Assembly (NCBI RefSeq): GCF_954871325.1
Contig: NC_088777.1
Span: forward strand, 3,846,509-3,910,508
Source: Gordionus sp. m RMFG-2023
Taxonomy: Eukaryota > Nematomorpha > Gordioida > Chordodea > Parachordodidae
Reading direction: 5' to 3'
Length of the DNA stretch: 64,000 nucleotides
Made by a program: the position numbers and the translations under genes. The notes beneath the pieces are model-generated. The model saw nothing but the letters and a program-made list of their open reading frames with translations, was not told the origin of the DNA and did not search any database. Shown one piece after another: positions 1 through 13,200 of this stretch; the first letter of the stretch is position 1, and every line of letters starts with the position of its first letter.

Positions 1-872
1 AAATTAAAAGAAAATATTTGCATTGACAATATGGGTAAAGGAAAAGTAAAATTTGATATTGAACACTAACTTATGAGCAGGATATAGGCTCTTAAACTGA
101 AAATTTTATCGAATGATTTATAAAATTAATTTATACAATAAATTAAAAATTAGAATTAAAAACCTGAGAAAAAGTATCTATTTTTTTAATAGATCAATCT
201 ACATATATTATAAAAATAGGATAAAGATATTATAAGTTTAGCAGTCATAATATAATAATAATGTAAGGAGACATAGATAGCACGCACTCTCTCTTCTAAA
301 AATTTTATCTTAAGATATTACGAATAAAGTCTTAAAATATGGAATGATCTTTTATCACTCTATTTAATGTTTTGTTGGGGATAATTAATTTTAATTTAAA
401 TTTTTATTGAAATAATTATAAAAAATATGTTTGTAAAAGGTAAATATTTAATATGCGCCCCAATTTTAAGTTATAATTATTAAAAAATTAAGGGAAACTT
501 TCTATTTTAGACTAGTGAAATTAGATTATTATAAAATTAAAGAAATAATTAGAAAATGTGAACTAGAGTTCATCTCATTAATTGATTACCCGCCCTGTTT
601 CATCTCTAATTAATTTTTTCTGTCAGAGCTCTTTCTCTCAACCCTATTTTATCTGTAAAAAATCCTTCCAAAAATTTCTTATTACTTATGTACCTACTTT
701 AAATTGATAAAGTTGTGGAACTTACTCATTTAAGTAATATAAATTTTCTAAGAAAAAAAATATGAATTAATTTCTAACATAAATCTAAAGTGAACATATA
801 CATATAGTTTAATTCGGGCAGAATTTTTATAGATTGTATTTTAAAATATGTTTTTATTGAATCAAAATGCAG

Positions 873-1603
873 ACCGTTTAAATGGCATCCTAATAATATC
901 TATAGGTATCTTATATTTTTAATTATAATTAAAACGATATTTATTAATATGATAAATGATACAATTAATTCCACGCATGTTAAGAATAATTATTAAAAAG
1001 GAAAAATGATTTCATTAAAAGATGCATTACCCCGATAAATTATCAACCCTACCTTTTTTATATTTAACTGCCTTCTTTAGGAGCAACAGAAATATTCCGT
1101 GGACCAAGTATATAAAAGAATTAAATTAATAGAATTCTTAATTCATTATTAATTTAAGTCTCCATATTTATCTACGTTAGAAACTATAGAATAGGTAAAA
1201 AAAAATTAAAATATCATTAGCATAAATTTAAATGATAATTTATTTTAGACTTAAGACAATACATATTACAGCATAACGGTATATCAATAAAATAAAATAT
1301 ATGTTTGTTTATAAAAATAAAAATTTTCAATGGTTTTATCTGCATTTGTTAAGAAAAAGAATTTTTTTTTTATATGATTGAATAATTTAATAGAGTATAA
1401 TATAGATTCCTCTCTAGTTTTATGTAATTTTCTGGTTATACACCCAATTCAATGTTTATTTATTGACTTTATTATTCGTTTATAAAGGCAAAATAATAAT
1501 TAAATTTATTTATAATATTTATACAAATTTACCTATCACATTATTCCCTAATATAAAATAGATATTTATATTTATTATTAAAGGAATCAATATGGTCATA
1601 TAA
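873..1603 (+). CDS. 3' end of a phase-1 microexon gene (copy A, partial)
   Basis: Five exons match the last exons of the two complete copies downstream: 873-905 (33 nt, RLNGILIISI), 1081-1107 (27 nt, ATEIFRGP), 1159-1194 (36 nt, SIFIYVRNYRI), 1249-1278 (30 nt, LRQYILQHN) and a terminal exon 1584-1603 (INMVI then TAA). Each internal exon follows AG, precedes GT, and has the same length and phase 1-1 frame as its counterpart. The terminal exon stops three codons earlier than in the other copies. I could not find the preceding exons with confidence between position 1 and 872; a 24-nt candidate at 11-34 (AG before, GT after, reading NICIDNM) resembles the Cys exon of the family but is weak. The copy may therefore be 5'-decayed or simply diverged. 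Likely product: C-terminal part of a secreted lectin-like protein; function not shown by the sequence. Confidence 0.5.
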
Positions 1604-2923
1604 TCAGAAGAAAAAAAATTACGATTCAATTTTATTAAATTTGTGGTTCAGATTTATTATTATGGTGATAATTAATAATTCACTTTATATTGAAATTAAT
1701 TAATATTTGGTTTTGCTTTGATTATATTATTAATAAAAAATTTATCATTCAAGTTATCATTTATAGTTTAATATTTATCCATGAGAAGGAAAAAGGGTGA
1801 GGGGGGGGGGGGGGTCTTAAAGAAAAGTAAATATATATTTTGTTCCATCTGATAGTGGTCAATTAAAACATACATTAAATTAATTTAAAAAATTTTACAA
1901 ATTTATATTCTTTCTAATGATTTTATTGGCTACATCTAGACTAGAGAAGAATAGCTTGAATATAGTTTAGATGAGAAGGATTGGGGAAAATATTATTTTT
2001 CTGTTTTCTTTAATCACCTTAACTAATATTTTAATGAAAACTAAAATTTAATAAAAATAAAATATTATCGCTTATTATAAGATTATTTTCTAAACATATC
2101 ATAATAATAAATTATAAAAATCGTAAGATGCCGAATATTATCCCTTAGCATTCTAAGTTGTAATATAATATTCGTGTTTCTCATAACTTCAGCCACATAT
2201 CACTTTTTTTAAAAATAATGAATAAAATTGTTGTTTAATTAATAATTTATTAATTATTCCAATAAAAAAATTTGGCAGTAATTAAATTTAATATTTTCTC
2301 AGCCAGTTGATCTATTTCAGGCCATTTTGATATCTCCAAGGGCACTGAGAATAGATAATAAAAAAAAATGCTGTAACATCTTGATGTCGAAGTTACATCT
2401 TGTCATGCTATTTGCAGTTTCTTTCTTCCTGTAGCACAAGAGGTCTAGGAAATAATTATATTCAGCAAATTCTGTATAATTGGAAATCTGAACATTTTAT
2501 ATCCTCTAGAAATTTTTTTATCCTAGTTATTAGTAGAGATTAATTAAAGAATTTTTTTTTGTAAAATTTTCTTATATCCATCAGTGTTAAAAAGAAAAAC
2601 TTTAATTTTCGTGAGATAATATTTAATATACAAGGACAAACATTTATATTTTTCAAAAATCTTTGCTACCTGGGTGAGAGGGGGTGGAGGAATTCCTCTA
2701 CAATCTCTACGCACCTGTTTTGAACTTATATCTAATGTATATTTACCCTCCATCTATCTGTAATTGCCGAAGAGTAAAAAAATATAAACGTATTAATATT
2801 AAATATTAGTTATAGAAACATATTGTAAGTTAGAAATTTTTTACATGTAACTTAGCAAAAATGTGGCATTTTTATTTATACTATAAAGATGTGATGGTAG
2901 ATGAAATAAATTTATATATTTAT
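1604..2923. other. AT-rich spacer with a 14-G homopolymer
   Basis: No gene is visible. The stretch just after the copy A stop still resembles the 3' flanks of the two later copies up to about 1790. A run of 14 G lies at 1801-1814. Around 2290-2450 there is a somewhat less AT-rich patch without a recognisable reading frame, possibly an old repeat. Confidence 0.5.
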
Positions 2924-2939
2924 TTTCTATATTAATTAA

Positions 2940-5900
2940 TCGCAGGGTTAGCATAGTGGGTTATGATGTAGGCTTGGAAACAGAGGTCCCAGGTTCGATC
3001 CTGGAAAGGAACGTAAAAATTTTCCGGTTTTTCTTCGATGATTGATGTGTAAAGACATATGGTAGGATAAATTTCGGAGCTTAGAAATGACATCCCGGTC
3101 ACCTACAGGTTAGGACAGCCGGGTGCTGAGGATATTTGTTTAATAAACAAAAATGATGGACACAAATAAAAATATGAATAGCTAGGGCGTTCTCTCCAAG
3201 CGACGCGCAGGGTGTAGACCTTCATGCTTCGAAAAGTAAAATAAAGATCAAAGTAAAGAAGACAAGAGTAGCAAGTTTGAATATTAGGACACTTAAAGGT
3301 AAAACGAGAGAATTGATATCAATGTTGAACAAGAGAAAAGTTGATATAGCGTGCATTCAAGAGACGAAATGGAAAAGTCAAAAGACTTTAATGATTGGAG
3401 ATGGATATAAATTGTACTATAATTTAATTTTTAGCAATAGGAACGGTGTGGGCATCATCCTCAGTTAAGATCTAATCTCCTCAGTAGTAGAAGTCAACAG
3501 GATCTCTGACTAATGAAGATAAAACTCTGCATTGGTCAATCAATACTACACATCCTTTCAATATATGCTCCTCAAACGGGTTGCAATAAAGAGGTTAAGA
3601 GCTATTCTTGATGAAGCTCTAATGTAAATTTCTAAGGATGACTTAGTCATAATAGGTGGTGACTTAAATGCGCCTGTGGGAAAGAGAATGCTACAAATCA
3701 TAGTGGTTTTGAATACGGAGAAAGAAATGATGAAGGAGAACACGTACTGAAATTTGCGCAAGCCTTCGACCTTGCCTTAACCAACACCTACTATAGAATA
3801 AAGACAGTAATTTAATAACATAAGAAAGTGGTACAAGGAAAACACAGATAGATTACATGCTAATCTCTCGCATAAGATTAAAAGATGTAATAGACAGCAA
3901 AGTCATCCCAGGAGAAGATATCGCTGTACAAACAGGCTACTAGTCATGGATTTACACACCTCAAATAAATCCACTCAAAATAAGATAAAACTTGAACCAT
4001 GCATCAAATGGGGCAAATTAAAAATAATGACAGATGCCTTTGCAATCAATGCAAACATTGAAACAATAGATTCCTCACAAGTCAGTGAAAAAATGTGGAC
4101 AGACCTTTCATCCAGATTTATAGACACTGCCAAATCGACACTAGGTTAACAAGGGGAGGCAACAAATTATACAAAGAACTATGGTGGTGGAATGAAGAGG
4201 TACAAACCACTATAAAGGAGAAATAAGCCCTATTCAAAATAGGGTACAAATCCTAAAACCCAGATGACAAGACAAATTACAAAAAATTCAAGAGAATAGT
4301 TACAAAGGCGGTGGCTAGGGCCAAAACTATGACATAAGATGATATGTATGAAGAACTACATACCAAGAAGTGCAAAATAAAATATACAGATTAGCCAAAC
4401 AAGAAAAGAATTCTAGGGATATAAACGGAGCTCCTAAAGTAATCAAATAAAAAGATGGGAAATTGATAATAAAGAAAAAAGAAATAATGAATAGATAAAG
4501 AATATTTTTAGGAGCTTCTCAACTTTAATCTACACGTACAACATCTAGATGAACACTCCTCATGTCAAAACCTTGTACAACCAATAACAGAACAAGAAAT
4601 AATCACATGCCTCAAGCATATGAAAAACAAAAAAGCTAGGGGTCCAAATGATATTCCAATAGAAAGCCTTAAAGCATTAGGAGATGATGGAATACATCTC
4701 CTCACAAATTTGTAAAATAAAATACAGGGAAAAATGAAGAGATCCCTCAAAAATGGAAGCAGAGCTATCTAGTTCCTATCTTCAAAAATAAAGGGAATCC
4801 ACACAATTGCCAAAATTACAGTGGCATAAAACTAATGTTACACTGTCTTAAGCTCTAGGAAAAAATAATAGAAAAAAGGTTAAGAGACATAATCGAAATA
4901 AGAAAGACTCAGTTTGGCTTTAGGCCTGGAAGAAAAACAACTGATGCAATTCACGCAATAAGGCAAATGAGCAAAAAATACAGAGAAAATAACAAAAAGC
5001 TACTCATGGTCTTTCTCGATCTATAGAAAAGGCCTTTGATAGAATCGCAATAAAACTTATCTGGTGGGCGCTACGCCACAAAAAGATTCCAGAAAAATAT
5101 ATAAGAATAATACAGGATATGTACATGGGCCAAACAACAATGGTCAATAGCACAACTGGTACTTCAACAGGCCTCACAATAGCCGAGAGAGTTCATCAAG
5201 GGTCGGCTAGCCCACTTTTTTTCATAACAGTAATAGTTGTATTAACACAGTCTATACCACAAACAGTCCTGTGGAATATGATATTTCAGATGATATTGTG
5301 ATACCTACCGAACCCAAGGATTAAATAAAAGAAAGATTAGTGAGCTGGATAATTATCCCAGAAAAACACGGACTAAAAGTAAATAGAGAAAAGACGGAGT
5401 ATACGGTGATAGGATGAGATGAAACAGAGAGCATTGATATAAATGAATGGCAGATATCGGCAATAACGGCACAATTGAGAAAGAGATAAAAAGTAAAATT
5501 TATCAAGGGTGGTTAAAGTGGAGATCTTTATCTGGAGTGCTCTATGACAAAAGAATCTCATACAAATTGAAGGGAAAAATTACCAGTTCCATAGTACAAC
5601 CAACTATTCTATATAGTTCGGAAACATGGCCAACCAAAGATACAGACGAGAGAAGTCTACAAACTATGGAGATGAGAATGCTGAGGATGATTGCTGGGGT
5701 AACAAGAAAGAATAAGGTGCTAATTACAAGAATACTAGGAAGTTTAAAGGTAGTGCCCATTAAGACTAAGAAAATGGTAAACAGACTTAGATGGTATGAG
5801 CATACAATGAGAAGGCCTATGAACTTACATAGGAAATAAGGTTGAGAGTTTGGAAGTGATGTGAAAACTTAAAAGAGGAAGGCCAAAACTTTAATGGGGC

Positions 5901-6028
5901 CATAAAGTTAGAGCCAATATGAAGAATTATAAATTAGATAAACGAGATAGAATGAATAATATAAAGTGGAGAGAGTTATTGAAGGAGCTTACCACCAGAA
6001 AATGGTGAAAGCTAAAGAGAAAAAAAAA
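2940..6028 (+). mobile_element. Full-length but decayed RTE-type LINE with tRNA-like 5' head
   Basis: The element is flanked by a perfect 16-bp target duplication (2924-2939 and 6029-6044) and ends in an A-rich tail. The 5' end (2941-3010) looks tRNA-derived: a perfect match to an A box (TAGCATAGTGGG) and a B box (GGTTCGATCC) inside a 5-bp CCAGG/CCTGG arm. An apurinic-type endonuclease begins near 3262 (RVASLNIRTLKG, then IACIQETKW) and is interrupted by a stop at 3466. Reverse transcriptase follows from about 4580 to 5300: FGFRPGRKTTDAIHAIRQM upstream, motif A (FLDL..KAFDRI) split by a 2-base insertion with a stop near 5022, GVHQGSA-like sequence near 5190, and a YADD-like ISDDIV near 5287. 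A conserved RTE tail follows at 5530-5839 (MRMLRMIAGVTR, then RLRWYEHTMRRP). Many stops and frame changes make it inactive. The intact target duplication shows it inserted as a unit, near the 3' remnant of a microexon gene. Confidence 0.9.
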
Positions 6029-6136
6029 TTTCTATATTAATTAAATTTTCTGTTATAAAAAAAATAAGACAAATTCAATTATTGCTCATATGGTAAAATA
6101 AAAAATGTTTTAATTGGAATGTTTTATCAAATTTAG

Positions 6137-6760
6137 AGCATGTAGATGGCACATTAATAATAAGTATAGGTATAATCATATTTAGTTTATCAAATAATTT
6201 TTTTAAATTAAATTGATACTAATTTGGTGATTAGAAAATCATATGATTATTAAACTAAATTAAATAGGTTTATAAAAATAATTGAGACTTAATTAATTTT
6301 ATTATTATTTTAACTATTTTTAATTACTCATGATAATTATTTAAGAATATCAATATTATATTAATAGTAAAGAAATTATTTCTTTAATAGATTATATAAA
6401 CTCCATCTTTAAATGACCAAATATTGTGTAAATGGGTTTAACACATAATGCCAACCCGGAAATATTAAGATAAGCCAATATTATATTTAGCCATCTCTCA
6501 ATTTAAGATCAACTGAAATATTTAATGAACAAGGTATACAATAAAAGTAATATAGGGAAATCCCCAAAGCCTTTTTTAAACTTTTACTTTTAGAAAGTAA
6601 TAACATATTAAGATGTAACTATCCAGCTAAGTTTGCGTCTAATTATATTATAGTGTAATAAAAGTAAATTTTAAAAAAAATGCTAACAAATTAATAATAA
6701 CCATGATAAATTTATATTCGTTTAGTTCCATGTTTACCTACATTGGAAATTATAGAATAG
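6137..6760 (+). pseudogene. Remnant of a microexon gene copy (A2), 3' exons only
   Basis: Three exon-like blocks align with the last exons of the complete copies. 6137-6169 (33 nt, HVDGTLIISI, AG before and GT after) keeps length and phase. 6508-6533 corresponds to the TTEIYRQP exon but is 26 nt instead of 27. 6726-6760 corresponds to the SMFVYIRNLRR exon but is 35 nt instead of 36 and then reads into TAG. The two one-base losses break the phase-1 register. No signal-peptide exon or 5' exons precede it; the RTE LINE ends about 110 bases upstream. This looks like a decayed partial copy between copy A and the first complete gene. Confidence 0.5.
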
Positions 6761-7109
6761 GTAAAATAAAAAATAAGAAACCCATTCAATTAGTATGACT
6801 TTAAAAACATTTCTTAGACTCAATAATTTATTAAATACATTTGTTTGCTGGATATTTAATCAATTTAGCGTTTCTGATTATTATATTATTATATTATATA
6901 GGATACGAATGAACCCATTATTTATTCTTTCTCTATTAATAATATTTCTCATATTGTCTATTTCAAATATTTTGCCTCAATTTTAATTTTATTCTTTCAT
7001 ATAATTTTTTAATTTAATAATAACTTTGTTATTTTATAAATATATATTAATTAAATTTAAACTTCTTTTACAGAATAAATATTATATAAAAAAAATTAAT
7101 TAATTTAAA

Positions 7110-7172
7110 AAGTTCTTTCAACTTACAATTAAATGTACATAACAACTATCAGCAACTTAATTAAATTTAAAA
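7110..7172 (+). promoter_or_regulatory. Conserved block upstream of microexon gene B
   Basis: A block about 75-135 bases before the start codon is nearly the same in both complete genes (B 7110-7172, C about 28275-28336). It includes AACAACTATCAGCAA preceded by TACATAA in B and TATATAA in C. A TATA-like box with a TCAG initiator-like element is possible, but their spacing is short, so the core-promoter role is an inference. Confidence 0.3.
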
Positions 7173-7247
7173 ATAATCTTTGTAAAAATAAAAAAGTTCA
7201 TTATAATTTTATAAAAAAAATTTAAAACTAAAAATTTCTAGAAGAAA

Positions 7248-10200
7248 ATGAATAATTTTATTCCATTTCTAATAACTCTTGTTTTAGCTTTTGACTGCAT
7301 AGAAAGTAATTAATAGTCCTATACATTTTCATTTTACATTTATTTAAAAATTTTGTTATTTTATTAGTTCTGGAAGCCAATTCAAGTATAATTAATTATT
7401 GATTAATTTTATTATATATAATCTCGTATAACTAATTTTAATGTTATAATATGTTTTAACTATAAACTACTAAATATCGAAATTAAATTTTAACTCTACT
7501 ACCCAAAATAATTTTTTAATGTAACTGTCCAAAAACATGCTGCCTTAGTGGCCTAAAATAATAATTCAAAGGTTTCCCCATTCCCTTCTAATTAAGAATT
7601 GTTATTTTAGTTTTTATTATTATTAGAATCGTAATAAAGGAGAAAATATTTTTCCCGATTAAAATTTAATGCATATTATTTACAATATTAGTTGAAACCT
7701 TTAACTTATAATCTATTATAACTTTCCATGCTTTACCTAAATGATTTCTCATTTTTCAGTTAAGAGTCCTTGATTAAAATATTTTGACAAAATTTAAATC
7801 ATAACGACGAATACTGACAATTTTATTTGCCATACCAATAATTTTATACCTAAAGCAAAATAATCTGTACAAACACATTTTTTGTTTCCAAAAGCTAATG
7901 CTTCCCAGCAAAAACACTAGGCAAAATTATGTCTTGAGAGGCAATAAATAGGGTATATTTTATCTAAGAACATTTTAAAATTATCTTTTTATACCTTTTT
8001 ATACTAGCGAATCATATAACCAATTGTCGACGATTGAGACAATGCACAAGATTATAATATAGCGAAATATATTAAGAATTACTAGCTTGATAGAGTTAAC
8101 CCAATCTTCAATGCAGATAAGTATAATTAATAAGCTTAAATTAATAAAATTAGTCTATAGTTATCAGTAAAACATATAAAAAATTTTCAGAGTTTACATT
8201 TTAAATTTTGTGCCAGTTAGTGTTGCGTAATCGGCTAATTTTAGCCGACTATAAAACGGCTTAGTCGAGATTTTAGGTGAAAAACGGCTAAGCCTAATTA
8301 GGTAAAGCCTAAAAATAAACCTAATTAGGCTAAGCCTAAAAATCGGCTTAACCTAATTAGGCTAAGCTTAAAAATCGGCTAAGCCTAAAAATTGGCTAAA
8401 ATAAATTAGTCAAAATTCTGCATCGATGCTTTAGCATTAATTATTATTTATTTATTTTAGTAAAATAATTTATTTTATTTATATTTAATGTAAATATTTT
8501 ATTATTATCAACAATAAACATGATATGATTTAATATTTTTTATTTATATTATTATATTTTGAAATGAAAATAAATTTATTTATTTGATGTTTTTTTAATA
8601 AAAATAATATGCTGCTATATTGTAAAAATGTAATATTCTTTTTAATATAATTTATTAATGATTTTCACAATCTTCTTTGTAAATACATCTTTTATTGAGG
8701 AATTATATTGCAAATTTTATAAGATAAATAAACAATCTTTTAGGTAAAATCTTTTATCATTTTTTTAAAATTATCTATTTATTATTAAATGAGGTGGATT
8801 TTATGAAACTTTTTTAATGTTATTTTATATGATCTTTTTAAGGATAATATTTTTATGTGACAATTGTCATTTTAAATTTTTTTGAAGAAAGTATGTTAAA
8901 ATAAGTATTAATAACATGTGTAAATATAAATTTAGTGAAGATGTACCAATGAAAAGTGACAATTATAATCGTTATTTTTAAAGTTTTTTGATGACAATAT
9001 GTTAAAATAAATATTAATAACATATGTAAATATAAATTTAGTGAAGATGTACCAATGAAAAGTGACAATTGTCATAATCGTTATTTTTAAAGTTTTTTGA
9101 ATTTTTTTGACCAAAATATGTTAAAATAAGTATTAATAACATGTGTAAATATAAATTTAGTGAAGATGTACCAATGAAAAGTGACAATTATAATCGTTAT
9201 TTTTAAAGTTTTTTGACGACAATATGTTAAAATAAATATTATTAACATATGTAAATAAAAATTTAGTGAAGATGTACCGTAGAAATAGACAATTGTCATA
9301 ATCGTTATTTTTAAAGTTTTTTGAATTTTATTGACAAAGATATTTAAAATAAGTATTGATAACATGTTTAAATAAAAATTTAGTGAAGATGTACTCTATA
9401 TAAGCGACAATTGTCATAATCGTTATTTTTAAAGTTTTTTAATTTTATTTGACGAAAATAGTTAACTTGCATCGATATTGATTTTAAAATAGAAAAAAAT
9501 GTTTACTTAAATTTTAAACAAAATTGTCTGGTTAAAATTGGCAAAAAAATAATAATTTCTAACTTAGGATATTATGATATAAATTTTGCATATTAATTTC
9601 TGACCCGATGAACGGATGTATTAAAATGCCAATTTGCTTCTGTTTTTGGGGAAGAATCTATTATTACCATATGTTTTTTCTATATCATATACTCATGCAA
9701 TTTTAATTTTACAATCTATATTTTTACCCATTTACATCAAAGAAATTTTAAAAATAACGATTATGACAATTGTCAATTTTCTATGGTACATATTCACTAA
9801 ATTTTTATTTAAAGATGTTTTTAATACTTATTTTAACATAATTTCTTCAAAAACTTATAAAATAACGTTTATGACAATTGTAACTTTTCTATGGTACATC
9901 TTCACTAAATTTTATTTAAACATGTTATCAATATTTATTTTAACATATTTTCTTCAAAAAAATTCAAAAAACTTATAAAATAACGATTATGACAATTGTC
10001 AATTTTCTATGGTACATCTTCACTAAATTTTTATTTAAACATGTTATTAATACTTATTTTAACATATTGTCGTCAAAAAAATTCAAAAAACTTTAAAAAT
10101 AACGATTATGACAGTCACTTTTCATTGGTACATCTTCACTAAATATATATTTACACATGTTATTAATACTTATTTTAACATATTTTCTTCAAAAAAATTC

Positions 10201-13200
10201 AAAAAACTTTTAAAATAACGATTATGACAATTGTCACATTAAAATATTATCCTTAAAAAGATCATATAAAATCATCAAAAAAGTTTCATAAAATCCACCT
10301 CATTTAATAAAAAATAGATAATTTTAAAAAAATTAAAAAAAATTATAAAAGATTTCACCTAAAAGATTGTTAATTTATCTAATAAAATTTACAATATAAT
10401 TCCTCAATAAAAGATGTATTTACAAAGAAGATTGTGAAAATCACTAATAAATTATATTAAAAAGAATATTACATATTTATAATATAGCAGCATATTATTT
10501 TTTTTATTAAAATGACATCAAATAAATAAATTTATTTTCATTTCAAAATATAATAATATAAATAAAAAATATTAAATCATATCATGTTTATTTGTTGATA
10601 ATAATAAAATATTTACATTAAATATAAATAAAATAAATTATTTTACTAAAATAAATAAATAATAATTAATACTAAGCATCGATGCAGAATTTTGACTAAT
10701 TTTATTTTAGCAGGTTTATATAGGCTTAGTTAGACGATTTTTAGGCTTAGCCGATTTTTAGGCTTAACCTAATTAGGCTTAGCCTTATTAGGCTAAGGCG
10801 TAGTTTTTAGCCGATTACGCAACACTAGTGCCAATAATTTATTCCAATAATGATATAATATCCATCCTCTAAATTATAGATAATTTAATCATGAACTTTT
10901 TAATTCGTTTTATGAATTCTGTAAATATAATTAACAAAAATTTAAATCATTGCGCTATTGATTGTAAGTGTGTTTAACATATATAGAAAATTATATTTAA
11001 TTATGACAGAATAAGAATCCAATATTTAATAAAGCGAAAAAAAGAGTAAATGCTTAAAATGGAATATAAATAATATAAAAGCGGGGAAAATTGCACTTAA
11101 TTACTAAAATAATAATAAATTTTTCCTGAGATTTTAAAATAAACTACAAAATTAAATTCAATGAATATTTTTGTAATATTGATTTAAATGTTAATTTTAA
11201 AAATCTTTTGTTTAGCCGCAAGAATACTATTTTGTTTGGGTTTTGGGAATAGTAAGATATTATTAATTTATTGATGAATTTTTTAAAATATTTATTTTAT
11301 TTTAGCCAATATAGTATGTGAACGAGAAGGTAATTATTGAATAACTTAAAATTTAACAATCCATTTGATAATCATTTATAGATGGCACTATAATAGATAC
11401 CACAACGGGTTTATTGATTTTAAACATAATTATTGTATTTATTTTTAATGAAAATTTATATGTTATGCCCAATTAATATTTATCCAATTTTTATTAAATT
11501 AAATGATATAATAGAAAATGTTCCAACGATTATGCATGGTAGGTTTTTACATATAGGAATTCCTATTAATTAAATATTCTGAATTATAGATTACTTAAAT
11601 AATATGCACCATTACATTGAAAGTATATAAATTATTTATTTCTTTGTAATAACTTCACCTATATATTCACTGTGTTAAAAAATAATTCAAGTTTCTGCAA
11701 TATGGATGGGAATAAGTAAATTAAAGAAGAAAAAAAAAATATGACAATGATTAAATTGAATGATTTAGGATTGGGAAATGAAAATTTCATTATGAAACTA
11801 GGTAGAATTATTTTAAGTAAATAATTTTATATAAAATAATTTTAATATAGAACAAACAGATATGCCCATTAGTAACATTTATTTTTTGTAGCAAAGAAAT
11901 TTTATAATAAATATTAATAGTTACGATTATCGTCCATATAATAAATATATTTCTTAAGTTATTATTCAAAAAATAAATTTAGAAAGAATTAATAATATTT
12001 TTTATTAATCCGTGTATTGGGCTTAAAAAAATTTAAATTTAATGAAAAAATTTAGGCGTCCAAAATTTCAATTTTAATGCATTTTTATTTTGGTGTTATT
12101 TTTTATATTGTTTTGACTAGAGAAATTAGAAAGAAATCTTATAATTTTATCAACAAATAATAAATTTTAATTTCCATTATACACTTTTCAACCATTTTAA
12201 TTTTTAAATATACTATAGTATCTGATTCCATATCTACATTGAATTCAAGTTTATTTAACTTCTTTAAGTATATCTTTCAGTAGAAAATTATGCTAAAAAG
12301 AGAAATTTTAAGTCTCTAAATAAGGGCAAATTTACTGGTAAATTCCTAAGAGGAATATTATCTTTTTCTGTAGGAACTTTCTGAATATTTTAAATAAAAT
12401 AAAATTTATATTAATACTATCTGTATTTTCCAATTTTAAAAATAGATAAATTTATTAAGGTATCTAGATGAAAAAATTAAATATATCTGTATCTGGATAC
12501 ATTTTTAGATGTATAGTCATCTATTCTTAAATAAATTTTGATCCTATTTTATTTTAGTTTTTTTTTATATAATTCATATTAATCCTAGTTTTTGTATTGA
12601 AGTTTCCATATGATAAGAAAATCACAGAAAAATCATAATATTGTAATTTTATCAATCCCCTCGCCCCCTCCTTCCACCCCTTTCTCTTTCTCAATATAAA
12701 AGAAATATGGATATCACCAATCAAATTTTAAATGATTTAAAATAATTACTATATTTAAACATTTTCTCAATATAAAGATGTTATTTATAAAACATAAATA
12801 CACTCCCAAATCTTCTAGCGCAAGAGTAGAAATTTCTTAGCACTGCTAAATTATAGGTTTGGAGAGGTACATAGTGAAAACAATGAAAATAATTAATTAA
12901 TAATAGATAACAAAAACATTTTATAATGATTTAATTATAAAAATATATAAATAAAAAAATATCAAACCAAACATAAATGGTTAAATATACAATTTGAGTT
13001 TTGACATGTATTTTTAATTTTGGTCTTATATTAAATTTTTAGTGCATAATTTTAATATTTAAGCTTATTAAAATATCTTGGTTTTTTCTATTGTTAATTT
13101 AATATAGTTTTACAAAAAAACTGAAATTTAGGGTTATTATTTCTTTATTTATAATAAAACTAATATATATTATTTATGTATCTTGTGATGAAAAATGTAA

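Noticed and set aside
2941-3010. A functional tRNA gene
   Set aside because: A and B boxes and a T-arm are present, but no acceptor stem pairs, and the stretch is inside the target duplication of the RTE LINE as its 5' end.
8853-9978. Several open frames rich in YIFTKFIF-type repeats
   Set aside because: They are translations of the minisatellite arrays in the foldback element, on both strands, not genes.
8853-10240. CRISPR-like direct repeats
   Set aside because: The units are long imperfect minisatellites without unique spacers, inside a transposon in an animal genome.
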